Positions 1 to 5,686 of a DNA stretch of 6,153 nucleotides are shown here, in pieces. The DNA comes from Oscillospiraceae bacterium (GTDB lineage Bacteria; Bacillota; Clostridia; Oscillospirales; Ruminococcaceae). Below the pieces are notes generated by a model that worked only from the letters and a program-made list of their open reading frames with translations, made no database searches and was not told the DNA's origin. The stretch's first letter is position 1. Every line of letters begins with the position of its first letter. The position numbers and the translations under genes were made by a program. The DNA is taken from the NCBI GenBank assembly GCA_017544185.1, contig JAFYEQ010000170.1:1-6153 (forward strand). Reading direction: 5' to 3'.

Positions 1-669
1 CTTGACAGCGTCAGCAACTCTGCCGTACTGGCCCTGAGCCTTTTCGTAAGCAGTGTTAGCGTCGTCGCCGGTCTTGATGAAGTCCATCATCTTGCCGAAA
101 TTGACGAACTTGTAGCCGATGATCTCGTCGTCCTCATTGAGAGCGAGACCTGTAACATAACCGTCGGTCATCTCGAGATAGCGGGGACCCTTTGCAAGAG
201 TACCGTACATGGTGCCGACCTGAGAACGAAGGCCCTTGCCGAGGTCTTCGAGACCTGCACCTACTACCAGGCCGTCCTCGGAGAATGCAGACTGGGATCT
301 GCCGTATACGATCTGGAGGAAGAGTTCTCTCATAGCTGTGTTGATAGCATCACAAACGAGGTCTGTGTTGAGAGCTTCGAGAAGAGTTCTGCCGGGAAGG
401 ATCTCAGCAGCCATAGCAGCGGAATGGGTCATGCCCGAGCAGCCGATGGTCTCAACGAGACATTCCTGGATAACGCCCTCCTTGACGTTGAGGGTGAGCT
501 TACAGGTGCCCTGCTGAGGAGCACACCAACCGATGCCGTGAGTAAAGCCGGAGATGTCCTTGATCTCCTTAGCCTTCACCCACTTTGCTTCCTCCGGGAT
601 CGGAGCAGCGCCGTGAGCTACGCCCTGTGCGATAGGGCACATCGTTTCAACTTCGTGCGAGTAGGTCAT
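1..669 (-). CDS. NifU/IscU-like iron-sulfur cluster assembly scaffold protein (3' end cut by window edge)
   Basis: The reading frame stays open for 223 codons from ATG 669-667 to the window edge. The protein resembles the NifU/IscU-like scaffold proteins of gut Clostridia, cytoplasmic proteins on which Fe-S clusters are built before transfer to apoproteins. Visible cysteines are C11, C49 (GWCAPQQ), C56, C70, C77 and C106 (LVCDAIN). The stretch around C77 (ETIGCSGMTHSAAMAAEIL, then PGRTLLEAL) matches the IscU pattern of a Gly-Cys followed by a small-residue helix and a G-K/R-T-L-x-E-A-L motif, so C77 is the likely cluster ligand. The start is set by AAGGAG at 680-685, 10 bases upstream. A nearer ATG at 677-675 is only 2 bases from that site and opens a 3-codon ORF, so it was not chosen. 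From recalled homologues only about ten residues should be missing. These often precede a GGGtGRT-family gene, which would lie off the window. The family call is firm; the exact role is inferred. Confidence 0.88.
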   Translation of the reverse strand, partial: MTYSHEVETMCPIAQGVAHGAAPIPEEAKWVKAKEIKDISGFTHGIGWCAPQQGTCKLTLNVKEGVIQECLVETIGCSGMTHSAAMAAEILPGRTLLEALNTDLVCDAINTAMRELFLQIVYGRSQSAFSEDGLVVGAGLEDLGKGLRSQVGTMYGTLAKGPRYLEMTDGYVTGLALNEDDEIIGYKFVNFGKMMDFIKTGDDANTAYEKAQGQYGRVADAVK

Positions 670-722
670 TTATTCATTACTCCTTTCGATGATCGGACTG
701 AGCGATAGTCCTTTACCTTACT

Positions 723-751
723 ATTCTACCACAAAAAAACCGTTTTGTAAA
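723..751 (-). promoter_or_regulatory. Sigma-A-type promoter for the Fe-S scaffold gene
   Basis: On the minus strand TTTACA (746-751) is separated by exactly 17 bases from TAGAAT (723-728), five of six matches to consensus for each box. Transcription would begin near 716 and give a leader of about 46 bases before ATG 669. The spacer contains seven consecutive T residues. Two tandem copies of GATATGCT lie 33 bases or more upstream (784-799); whether they matter is unknown. Confidence 0.75.
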
Positions 752-866
752 GGAGATTTTCAGATCTTTTTGGAAAAATCGTCGATATGCTGATATGCTA
801 ATATTATGTGTCCGTATGATAGACAGGCCGTAAAGCGGATGATGCTGTCCCGTTTCTAGTAGTAAA

Positions 867-908
867 GGGACAAGGGACAAGGGACGAGGGACGAGAGACG
901 AGAGATGC
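867..908. repeat. Tandem 7-bp repeat array, GGGACAA type
   Basis: Six adjacent heptads read on the plus strand: GGGACAA twice, GGGACGA twice, GAGACGA, and GAGATGC, which merges into the first hairpin repeat. The gradual change along the array suggests repeat slippage followed by mutation. Isolated GGGACAA copies recur at 929-935, 963-969 and 979-985. The array lies about 115 bases upstream of the Fe-S scaffold promoter. No function is evident. Confidence 0.85.
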
Positions 909-969
909 AACTGCTCACGCAGTTGCTAGGGACAAGAGATGCAACTGCTCACGCAGTTGCCGGGGACAA
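902..969. repeat. Two tandem 34-bp repeats, each with a perfect 8-bp hairpin
   Basis: Units 902-935 and 936-969 differ at only two positions (TA at 927-928, CG at 961-962). Each contains GCAACTGC, the loop TCAC, and GCAGTTGC (907-926 and 941-960), and each ends with a GGGACAA heptad. A degenerate half copy holding GCAGTTGC and GGGGACA follows at about 986-1006. The structure resembles small dispersed palindromic repeats. Dispersal through the genome cannot be tested from one window. Confidence 0.85.
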
Positions 970-1011
970 GTGAATAAGGGGACAAGAGGAGCAGTTGCCG
1001 GGGACATGGTC

Positions 1012-1051
1012 CGGTAAAAGATCCGCACCGTTCGGATGAGCGGTGCGGATG
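1012..1051 (-). terminator. Probable rho-independent terminator of the glycan operon
   Basis: ATCCGCACCG at 1021-1030 and CGGTGCGGAT at 1041-1050 form a perfect 10-bp GC-rich stem with a 10-base loop. Read on the minus strand the stem is followed by CTTTTACC, a short T tract. It is the first strong hairpin downstream of rfbC (stop at 1220), about 170 bases after the stop. The T tract is poor, so it may act more as a 3'-end stabilising structure. On the plus strand no T tract follows, which favours the minus orientation. Confidence 0.5.
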
Positions 1052-1219
1052 ACATCGTATGTGGTGAGGAACGCTTACTTGTTGGTATATGTCTTGACGT
1101 CACTATCTTCATACAGTCACTTCTCATGTCTATCATCAAGTCAAAGCAAGGAGCAAGGCCATGGGACAGTCTGTTACGAACTCATCATAAACTCCCCTAT
1201 CCTTGCTCCCGATCACTTG
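1052..1219. other. Gene-free rfbC 3' flank with a long-loop inverted repeat
   Basis: No convincing gene is seen here. AGCAAGG occurs twice in tandem at 1145-1158, and GGAGCAAGG at 1150-1158 is a perfect inverted repeat of CCTTGCTCC at 1201-1209, with a 42-base loop. Transcribed past rfbC this could fold into a 9-bp stem. It could equally be two separate remnants of a heptad-type repeat (GGAGCAA) in opposite orientations. Short ORFs on both strands lack ribosome sites and recognisable protein character. Confidence 0.5.
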
Positions 1220-1786
1220 TTAAAACTCCAGTCCCGACTGGCGTAGTGTAGGATTGTGCTTGTCCTTCTCGGAGAGGATGATCTCCATCCCCTCCGGGAT
1301 GTTCCAGTCAACGGCTATATCCGGGTCGTCCCAGGCTATGCCGCTCTCATCGTCGGGCACGTAGAAGTTGGTACACTTATAGGTGAACGTAGCGAACTCG
1401 CTCATGACCACGAACCCGTGGAGGAAGCCCTCGGGTATCAAAAACTGCAGTTTGTTCTCCTCGGACAGCACAGCGCCGTACCACTTGCCGAAGGTAGCAC
1501 TGTCGCGGCGCATATCTACCGCCACGTCGTACACCTCGCCCTCGGTCACGCGCACCAGCTTGCCCTGGGGATGGGTCCTCTGGGAGTGCAGACCGCGCAG
1601 TACGCCCCTCTTGGAACGAGACTGGTTGTCCTGTACATATACCGCAGGGGAGCCATCCAGATGCTTCACATAGGGCTGGAACTCCGCATTGTAGGTCTCC
1701 ATGAAATAGCCTCTGTCATCGCCGAACACCGTAGGCTCGACCACATAAAGATCGGCTATGCCTGTATCTATGAATTTGAATTTCAT
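1220..1786 (-). CDS. rfbC: dTDP-4-dehydrorhamnose 3,5-epimerase
   Basis: The 188-residue protein is the usual length for RmlC/RfbC, a cytoplasmic cupin-fold enzyme that converts dTDP-4-dehydro-6-deoxyglucose to dTDP-4-dehydro-L-rhamnose, the third step of dTDP-L-rhamnose synthesis. The family signature is clear: DDRGYFMETYN near residues 23-33, NQSRSKRGVLRGLHSQ at 54-69 with the catalytic base H67, QGKLVRVTEGEVYDVAVDMR at 74-93, PEGFLHGF at 118-125, Y136 at the general-acid position, GIAWDDPDIAVDW at 149-161, and LSEKDKHNP with D175 as the dyad partner of the histidine. The start ATG (1786-1784) follows an AGGATGAG-type site and sits one base after the stop of a 33-codon ORF, so translation may be coupled. 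It is the last gene of the operon. Its partner rfbD is not in the window. Confidence 0.97.
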   Translation of the reverse strand: MKFKFIDTGIADLYVVEPTVFGDDRGYFMETYNAEFQPYVKHLDGSPAVYVQDNQSRSKRGVLRGLHSQRTHPQGKLVRVTEGEVYDVAVDMRRDSATFGKWYGAVLSEENKLQFLIPEGFLHGFVVMSEFATFTYKCTNFYVPDDESGIAWDDPDIAVDWNIPEGMEIILSEKDKHNPTLRQSGLEF

Positions 1787-1787
1787 T

Positions 1788-1889
1788 TTATCTCATCCTA
1801 TCCCTAATATCTCTTATCAAGGCCCTGCGGGCAAGTCTCGCAAAGCCTCTGAACACATACCCGAAGAAAGTCGTTACCAGATCTAACAT
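1788..1889 (-). CDS. Candidate 33-residue Arg-rich amphipathic peptide between rfbB and rfbC
   Basis: ATG 1889-1887 lies 7 bases after a perfect AAGGAG (1897-1902), itself only 8 bases after the rfbB stop. The frame runs 33 codons to TAA at 1790-1788, one base before the rfbC ATG. Thus the ORF fills the gap between two pathway genes and carries the rfbC ribosome site in its tail. The peptide starts MLDLVTTFFGYVFRGF and ends LIRDIRDRMR. It has eight arginines (14, 18, 21, 22, 26, 29, 31, 33) spaced mostly 3-4 residues apart against hydrophobic residues, as expected of a basic amphipathic helix that could bind a membrane or an acidic partner. No family is recognised. A second ATG at 1893-1891 in another frame would give 29 residues but is only 3 bases from the ribosome site. 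It may instead be a leader that couples rfbC translation. Confidence 0.5.
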   Translation of the reverse strand: MLDLVTTFFGYVFRGFARLARRALIRDIRDRMR

Positions 1890-1910
1890 ACATTTTCTCC
1901 TTGAAACGTC

Positions 1911-2930
1911 TTATCTTGCGTTGTACATCCTCTTGTAGTAGTCCTTGTACTCGCCGGAGATGATCTCCTCCCACCATTCGCGGTTGTTCAGGTACCACTC
2001 GATGGTCTTCTTGATGCCGTCCTCGAACTTGGTCTCGGGCTCCCAACCCAGCTCGGTCTTTATCTTGGTGGGGTCTATGGCGTAGCGCAGATCGTGTCCG
2101 CGTCTGTCGGGAACGAACTCGATCAGATCCTCGCTCTTGCCAAGGTGATGGAGTATGAGCTTCACGATGTCGATGTTCTTCATCTCGTTGTGGCCGCCCA
2201 CGTTGTATATCTCGCCCACGCGTCCCTTGTGTATGATCAGGTCTATGGCCTTGCAGTGATCCTCTACGTAGAGCCAGTCGCGGACGTTCTCGCCTGTGCC
2301 GTACACAGGGAGCTTCTTGTCAGCCAGCGCGTTGGCGATCATAAGAGGTATGAGCTTCTCGGGGAAGTGATAGGGCCCGTAGTTGTTGGAGCAGCGGGAT
2401 ATGGTGACAGGGAGCCCGTAGGTACGCGCATACGCCAGGCACAGCAGATCTGCGGAGGCCTTGGATGCGGAGTAGGGGCTGGAGGTGTGTATAGGCGTCT
2501 CCTCCGTGAAGAACAGGTCGAGACGATCCAGGGGAAGATCGCCGTACACCTCATCGGTGGACACCTGATGATAGCGCTTTATGCCGTAGCGGCGGCAGGC
2601 GTCCATCATGGTGGCGGTGCCGAGTATATTGGTCTGCAGGAACACCGTAGGCTCTTCGATGGAGCGGTCTACATGGCTCTCTGCTGCGAAGTTCACCACG
2701 ATGTCGGGCTTCTCCTCCATGAAGATCTTGTATACGTCGCCTCTCTCTGTGATGTCCACCTGACAGAAGCGGAAGTCGGGATGATCCTTGACGGGATCGA
2801 GCGTAGCCAGATTGCCTGCATAGGTCAGGCTGTCGAGACATACTATACGGTACCCGGGATGCTCCCTGAGCATGTAGTGTATGAAGTTACCTCCGATGAA
2901 TCCGGCGCCGCCGGTAACGATGATGGTCAT
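1911..2930 (-). CDS. rfbB: dTDP-glucose 4,6-dehydratase
   Basis: The 339-residue protein is a full-length extended short-chain dehydrogenase of the RmlB/RfbB type. It converts dTDP-glucose to dTDP-4-dehydro-6-deoxyglucose using bound NAD, the second step of dTDP-L-rhamnose synthesis. Visible motifs are the Rossmann NAD site TGGAGFIGGNF (6-16), DSLTYAGN (33-40), AAESHVDRSI (82-91), the catalytic STDEVYGD (124-131; T125, D126, E127), YSASK (153-157, Tyr and Lys of the active site), RCSNNYGPYHFPEKLIP (179-195) and NVRDWLYVEDHC (215-226). ATG 2930-2928 follows an AGAGAGG-type ribosome site 7 bases upstream. It lies 60 bases downstream of the RgpB-like gene, in a gap filled mainly by 7-bp repeats, and 22 bases upstream of the small ORF that precedes rfbC. 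rfbA, which makes its substrate, is not in the window. Confidence 0.98.
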   Translation of the reverse strand: MTIIVTGGAGFIGGNFIHYMLREHPGYRIVCLDSLTYAGNLATLDPVKDHPDFRFCQVDITERGDVYKIFMEEKPDIVVNFAAESHVDRSIEEPTVFLQTNILGTATMMDACRRYGIKRYHQVSTDEVYGDLPLDRLDLFFTEETPIHTSSPYSASKASADLLCLAYARTYGLPVTISRCSNNYGPYHFPEKLIPLMIANALADKKLPVYGTGENVRDWLYVEDHCKAIDLIIHKGRVGEIYNVGGHNEMKNIDIVKLILHHLGKSEDLIEFVPDRRGHDLRYAIDPTKIKTELGWEPETKFEDGIKKTIEWYLNNREWWEEIISGEYKDYYKRMYNAR

Positions 2931-2950
2931 GATGATACCTCTCTTTATAA

Positions 2951-2985
2951 GTTAGGAGTTAGAGATCAGGAGTCAGGAGTTAGGA
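2951..2985. repeat. Five tandem 7-bp repeats, GTYAGGA type
   Basis: The plus strand reads GTTAGGA, GTTAGAG, ATCAGGA, GTCAGGA, GTTAGGA without interruption, 35 bases in all, filling most of the 60-base gap between the RgpB-like gene and rfbB. A TATAAA on the minus strand (2944-2949) lies directly next to the array, but no -35 box is seen at the right distance, so a promoter is not called. The unit length equals that of the array at 867-908, but the sequence differs. Confidence 0.8.
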
Positions 2986-2990
2986 GCATA

Positions 2991-3899
2991 TCAGCAGTAG
3001 ATGATCTGGCCGATCGCGGACATGAAGTTCTGCTTGGTATAGCCGCCTTTGAGGATAGCGAGGACGCGGGAGATCTTGCCCTTATCGGGGATGGCGAGAT
3101 ATGCCTCTATGATCTGCTTTTTATCGTCGGGGAGCATATCACGGTATGTTTCATAGAACGCCTGCGCCTGCGTGAAGGTGGCACGAAGGCGGGCTTTGAC
3201 GCCGTCCGTATCGGACATGATGCGGCGTACTCCCGATACGGAGCGGTTGTTGACCGCGCCCAGCACATTGTCCTCGTGCTGGCGGTAGGATACTGTCGCA
3301 TCGGGGAGGCAGAGGATGCGTCCGAAGGCTGCTGCAGCAAGGGCTGCCCACCAGTCATGCATGAGCATATCCCCGGGGATCCCCATGCGGACTATATCCA
3401 TGAGCTTTCTGTTGATCGCCATGGTGCAGCCCGTGACGTTGTTCTGGGCCAGGAGCTTGTTCAGCGTGACGGCTCTAGGGTCCAGCCCCTGATATGCCAT
3501 GAAGGACGGTGCCTTCTCAGTCAGATCCGAGCTCACCACCCTTGCATCGGTATGGATCAGCATGGGTACAGACATGTCCATACGTTTTGCGATGAGGGCG
3601 AGCTTGCCGCTGTCCCACACGTCGTCCTGATCGGAGAAGGCGATGATGTCTGCATCCGCCCGCCCCAGCAGTGACATGAAGTTGGCCTTGGAGGAGCCTG
3701 TGCCCGGGTCGTTGCGGTATACGGAGATCTTATGGGGATAGTCTGCGGCATATCCTAAGAGGATATCGTAGGTACTGTCCGCAGATCCGTCATCCGCAGC
3801 TGTGAGGTGCCAGTCGGTAAAGGTCTGATCTAGTATGGACTGCACTTGCTCGCGGATATATCTCTCACCGTTATAGGCGGCCAGAAGTATCTCGATCAT
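2991..3899 (-). CDS. GT2 glycosyltransferase, RgpB-like (putative alpha-1,3-rhamnosyltransferase)
   Basis: From ATG 3899-3897 the protein has 302 residues. The start was chosen because a CAGGAG site lies 6 bases upstream, the protein then begins with the canonical GT-A opening IEILLAAYNG, and ATGA overlaps the upstream stop; a 41-codon extension only reads the neighbour's bases in another frame. Motifs in order: AADDGSAD (34-41, nucleotide binding), FSDQDDVW (88-95, the metal-binding DxD), NNVTGCTMAIN (153-163), MHDWWAALAAAAFG (180-193, with likely catalytic D182), and YRQHEDNVLGA (205-215). The last three closely recall streptococcal RgpB, which adds alpha-1,3-L-rhamnose from dTDP-Rha in rhamnose-glucose polysaccharide synthesis at the inner membrane face. 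Position beside rfbB/rfbC supports a dTDP-Rha donor. The donor and linkage are inferred from homology recalled from memory. Confidence 0.9.
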   Translation of the reverse strand: MIEILLAAYNGERYIREQVQSILDQTFTDWHLTAADDGSADSTYDILLGYAADYPHKISVYRNDPGTGSSKANFMSLLGRADADIIAFSDQDDVWDSGKLALIAKRMDMSVPMLIHTDARVVSSDLTEKAPSFMAYQGLDPRAVTLNKLLAQNNVTGCTMAINRKLMDIVRMGIPGDMLMHDWWAALAAAAFGRILCLPDATVSYRQHEDNVLGAVNNRSVSGVRRIMSDTDGVKARLRATFTQAQAFYETYRDMLPDDKKQIIEAYLAIPDKGKISRVLAILKGGYTKQNFMSAIGQIIYC

Positions 3900-4693
3900 G
3901 ATCTGCTCCTGTGCAAGGACTTGGCGTATTTCCCGCCCATGCGCCATTTCCACAGGTACTTGAGCAGCGACTCGATCTGTATGAAGAAATACTTGTGCTT
4001 GCGCATATACGCCCGCTCCCACAGATGGGTGACGGAGAACTGCGGAGCATATACCGTGCGGCCGTATCTCTGAGCCATACGGGTGATGTCGGCGTCCTCA
4101 TTGTAGAGGAAGTACCGCTCATCGAAGCCCCCCATCTTTTTGAACACGTCTGTGCGCACCGCCATGAAGCAGCCCGAGCAGAAGCCTATGTCCACGGTAT
4201 CCTTCGGTGGATCGTCGCGCATGGTATACTCGCTGCGCCATTTGCGGAACACGCCGCCGAAGCGCTCGAAGCGGCCGCCCATCATATACCGCACCTTGGG
4301 AGCCAGCTTGGGAGTGAACTGCATCTCGCCGTCAGCGGAGAGATATGTGGGCACTGCCATGACGATGTCCTTATGCTCCTCCATATACCTTGCCATATCG
4401 CCGAATATATCGCTGTTGACTATGATATCGGGGTTGACTATGAAGTGATAGTCAGATCTGAGATAGGGCAGGCATGCGTTCTGCCCGTGGCCGAAGCCGT
4501 AGTTGGTGCCGTTCTCGATGACGGTAACATCGGGGAAAGCCTTACGCACCGCATCGGGCGTGCCGTCGTCGGAGGCATTGTCGCACACGAACACCTGCAG
4601 CTCGTAGTCTCCCTTATGGAGATACACCGATCTTAGCATATCGGTCACTGTACTGCCGCTGTTGTATGTCACGACGCATATAGATACGATCAT
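3896..4693 (-). CDS. GT2 glycosyltransferase, WbbL/RfbF-like
   Basis: From ATG 4693-4691 the protein has 265 residues; an adjacent TTG (4696-4694) is possible but sits only 2 bases from the GGGGGTG purine run. It has a GT-A fold pattern: VSICVVTYNSGSTV at the N terminus, DNASDDGT (38-45), NYGFGHGQN (64-72, typical of WbbL-type enzymes), FIVNPDI (84-90, the DxD equivalent), SGCFMAVRTDVFKKMGGFDE (173-192) and FLYNEDADITRMAQRYG (195-211) with the acidic E199/D200/D202 group. No membrane segment is seen; the C terminus is aromatic and basic (KYLWKWRMGGKYAK), which suits peripheral membrane binding. Relatives transfer rhamnose or other sugars to lipid-linked glycans. The donor is inferred from the nearby rfb genes. 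It is first in the operon, directly behind a consensus promoter, and its TGA overlaps the next ATG by 4 bases. Confidence 0.9.
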   Translation of the reverse strand: MIVSICVVTYNSGSTVTDMLRSVYLHKGDYELQVFVCDNASDDGTPDAVRKAFPDVTVIENGTNYGFGHGQNACLPYLRSDYHFIVNPDIIVNSDIFGDMARYMEEHKDIVMAVPTYLSADGEMQFTPKLAPKVRYMMGGRFERFGGVFRKWRSEYTMRDDPPKDTVDIGFCSGCFMAVRTDVFKKMGGFDERYFLYNEDADITRMAQRYGRTVYAPQFSVTHLWERAYMRKHKYFFIQIESLLKYLWKWRMGGKYAKSLHRSRS

Positions 4694-4710
4694 CAAGTCA
4701 CCCCCATCGT

Positions 4711-4739
4711 ATTATACCACATCCTCCCCGATATGTCAA
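4711..4739 (-). promoter_or_regulatory. Perfect sigma-A promoter of the glycosyltransferase-rfb operon
   Basis: On the minus strand TTGACA (4734-4739), a 17-base spacer and TATAAT (4711-4716) match the consensus at all twelve positions. The expected start, near 4703-4705, gives a leader of only about 10-12 bases before ATG 4693. An inverted repeat (CCCGATA at 4727-4733 and TATCGGG at 4757-4763) overlaps the spacer and flanks the -35 box, and could be an operator. Confidence 0.88.
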
Positions 4740-4779
4740 GGTCGCAAGTGCCGCATTATCGGGCGGGGCGTGTGACTCC

Positions 4780-4790
4780 TGTATCATACA
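4780..4790. promoter_or_regulatory. Palindrome in the divergent intergenic region, possible operator
   Basis: TGTATCATACA is a perfect 11-base palindrome around a central C, about midway between the two divergent promoters. A related 8-base palindrome TGTATACA (4849-4856) lies between the alkD-like promoter and its ribosome site. A 6-bp inverted repeat (GCGTGT at 4768-4773, ACACGC at 4788-4793) overlaps it. Short palindromes arise by chance, so this is tentative. Confidence 0.25.
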
Positions 4791-4809
4791 CGCAGATCTC
4801 ACAAAGCTA

Positions 4810-4838
4810 TTGCATTTGATGCTAAGATAGGTTATAAT
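4810..4838 (+). promoter_or_regulatory. Promoter of the AlkD-like gene
   Basis: TATAAT (4833-4838) is a perfect -10 box. TTGCAT (4810-4815) at 17 bases matches only the TTG of the -35 consensus. Transcription would start near 4845, just before the AGGAGG at 4856-4861. The promoter diverges from the glycosyltransferase promoter about 70 bases away. Confidence 0.65.
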
Positions 4839-4855
4839 AGACACATGATGTATAC

Positions 4856-4861
4856 AGGAGG
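4856..4861 (+). promoter_or_regulatory. Ribosome binding site that fixes the AlkD-like start
   Basis: AGGAGG is a full match to the anti-Shine-Dalgarno sequence and lies 7 bases before ATG 4869. Two in-frame ATGs upstream (4845 and 4848) fall before this site and have none of their own, so the 8-codon extension they would give is unlikely. Confidence 0.85.
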
Positions 4862-4868
4862 TAGTACT

Positions 4869-5540
4869 ATGACCATATACGATCTGCTGGCAGAGAAGAG
4901 GGACGAGAAGTTCGCGTCGTTCCAGGCAAAGCTGGTGCCCAATATACCTGCGGAGAGGATAATCGGCGTACGGACGCCGCAGATGAGGGCGATAGCCAAG
5001 GAGGTGTACCGCAGCGTCGACAGGGATGAGTTCCTGAACGATCTGCCCCATAAGTGGTACGAGGAGGATCTGGTACACTTTTTCGTGATAGCCATGATCC
5101 GCGATATGGACGAGTGCATCCGTCAGGTGGATCGTTTCCTGCCATATGTGGATTGCTGGCCGGTGTCGGATCAAGCGACTCCCGCGGCGTTCAAAAAGGA
5201 TCACAAGAAGCTGCTTCCCCATGTGAAGAGGTGGATCGCGTCGGATCATGTATACACCGCCCGGTTCGGTATACGCATGCTGATGAACGAGTATCTCGGG
5301 GATGACTTCGACGAGAAGTATCTGAAGCTGGTGGCTTCGAAGAAGGGCGACGACTACTATCTGAAGATGATGATCGCATGGTACTTCGCTACCGCACTGG
5401 CAAAGCAGTATGACAGTGCGGTAGGCTACATCGAGGGACGGATGCTGGACGAGGACGTGCGCAGGAAGGCTATACAGAAGGCAGTGGAGAGCTATCGCGT
5501 CACCGACGAGCACAAGGAGCATCTGAAGAGTTTGAGATGA
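4869..5540 (+). CDS. DNA alkylation repair protein, AlkD-like HEAT-repeat family
   Basis: The 223-residue protein is helical throughout and fits the AlkD family, cytoplasmic HEAT-like-repeat DNA glycosylases that excise 3-methyladenine and 7-methylguanine lesions. The N-terminal IIGVRTPQMRAIAKEVYR (31-48) is the characteristic family stretch. W97 and D101 (DCWPVSD) keep the Trp-x3-Asp spacing of Bacillus cereus AlkD W109/D113, and R136 lies 35 residues after the Asp, as R148 does there. W171 (IAWYFA) probably corresponds to W187, with four residues fewer in between. Length is close to the family norm. The VDxWxxxD form is common in Clostridia. Some paralogues (the AlkD2 type) keep these residues yet lack glycosylase activity, so function is inferred. 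The gene appears to be a single transcription unit, divergent from the glycan operon. Confidence 0.92.
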   Translation: MTIYDLLAEKRDEKFASFQAKLVPNIPAERIIGVRTPQMRAIAKEVYRSVDRDEFLNDLPHKWYEEDLVHFFVIAMIRDMDECIRQVDRFLPYVDCWPVSDQATPAAFKKDHKKLLPHVKRWIASDHVYTARFGIRMLMNEYLGDDFDEKYLKLVASKKGDDYYLKMMIAWYFATALAKQYDSAVGYIEGRMLDEDVRRKAIQKAVESYRVTDEHKEHLKSLR

Positions 5541-5572
5541 GGTACTGTGCGGGTATGGGAACAAAATGCTAA

Positions 5573-5686
5573 GGCAACGCTGAATAAATATGGCCTTTCG
5601 TATTTTTTCGGTACCGATCTCGTAGGGCGAGATGGCATCCTATGGAAGCCTTTGCCCCCGCAGATCCGGTATTGTTCAGTGTTTCC
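5573..5686. mobile_element. MITE-like 114-bp element
   Basis: Left end 5573-5587 (GGCAACGCTGAATAA) and the reverse complement of right end 5672-5686 (GGAAACACTGAACAA) match at 12 of 15 positions without gaps. The element is flanked on both sides by CTAA (5569-5572 and 5687-5690), which looks like a 4-bp target duplication. It is too short for a transposase and carries an internal hairpin ATCTCG/CGAGAT (5617-5622 and 5628-5633). The parent transposon family is not identified from memory. It sits just after the AlkD-like gene. Confidence 0.6.
5586..5608 (+). terminator. Weak candidate terminator of the AlkD-like gene
   Basis: AAATATG (5586-5592) can pair with CGTATTT (5599-5605) through one G-U pair around a 6-base loop; six T residues run 5603-5608. 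The stem is AT-rich and weak. It lies inside the MITE-like element, 46 bases after the AlkD-like stop, so if it works the element supplies the terminator. Confidence 0.3.

Noticed and set aside
902..1006. CRISPR array
   Set aside because: The 34-bp units are directly adjacent with no unique spacers, contain slippage-type heptads, and no cas genes are near.
713..1139. Two minus-strand ORFs of 65 and 74 codons upstream of the Fe-S scaffold gene
   Set aside because: They read through the repeat array, the hairpins or the promoter, and lack ribosome sites.
1150..1209. Terminator or riboswitch-like RNA just after rfbC
   Set aside because: The 9-bp stem spans a 42-base loop with no following T tract, so the hairpin at 1021-1050 is the better terminator candidate.
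1804..2046. 80-codon minus-strand ORF overlapping the end of rfbB
   Set aside because: Most of it is rfbB in another frame. Only its last 29 codons lie in the gap, and their ATG at 1893 is too close to the ribosome site, which fits the 33-codon ORF better.
2094..3674. 526-codon open frame on the plus strand, the longest in the window
   Set aside because: It runs antisense across rfbB and the RgpB-like gene and through the intergenic repeats, has no family character, and is explained by the GC-rich codon bias of the real genes on the other strand.
3900..4022. 41-codon N-terminal extension of the RgpB-like glycosyltransferase
   Set aside because: It reads the 3' end of the upstream glycosyltransferase in another frame, and the ATG at 3899 has its own ribosome site and gives the canonical GT-A N terminus.
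4698..5564. 288-codon open frame on the minus strand
   Set aside because: It is antisense to the AlkD-like gene, which has strong family motifs, promoter and ribosome site. The antisense protein is low in recognisable features.
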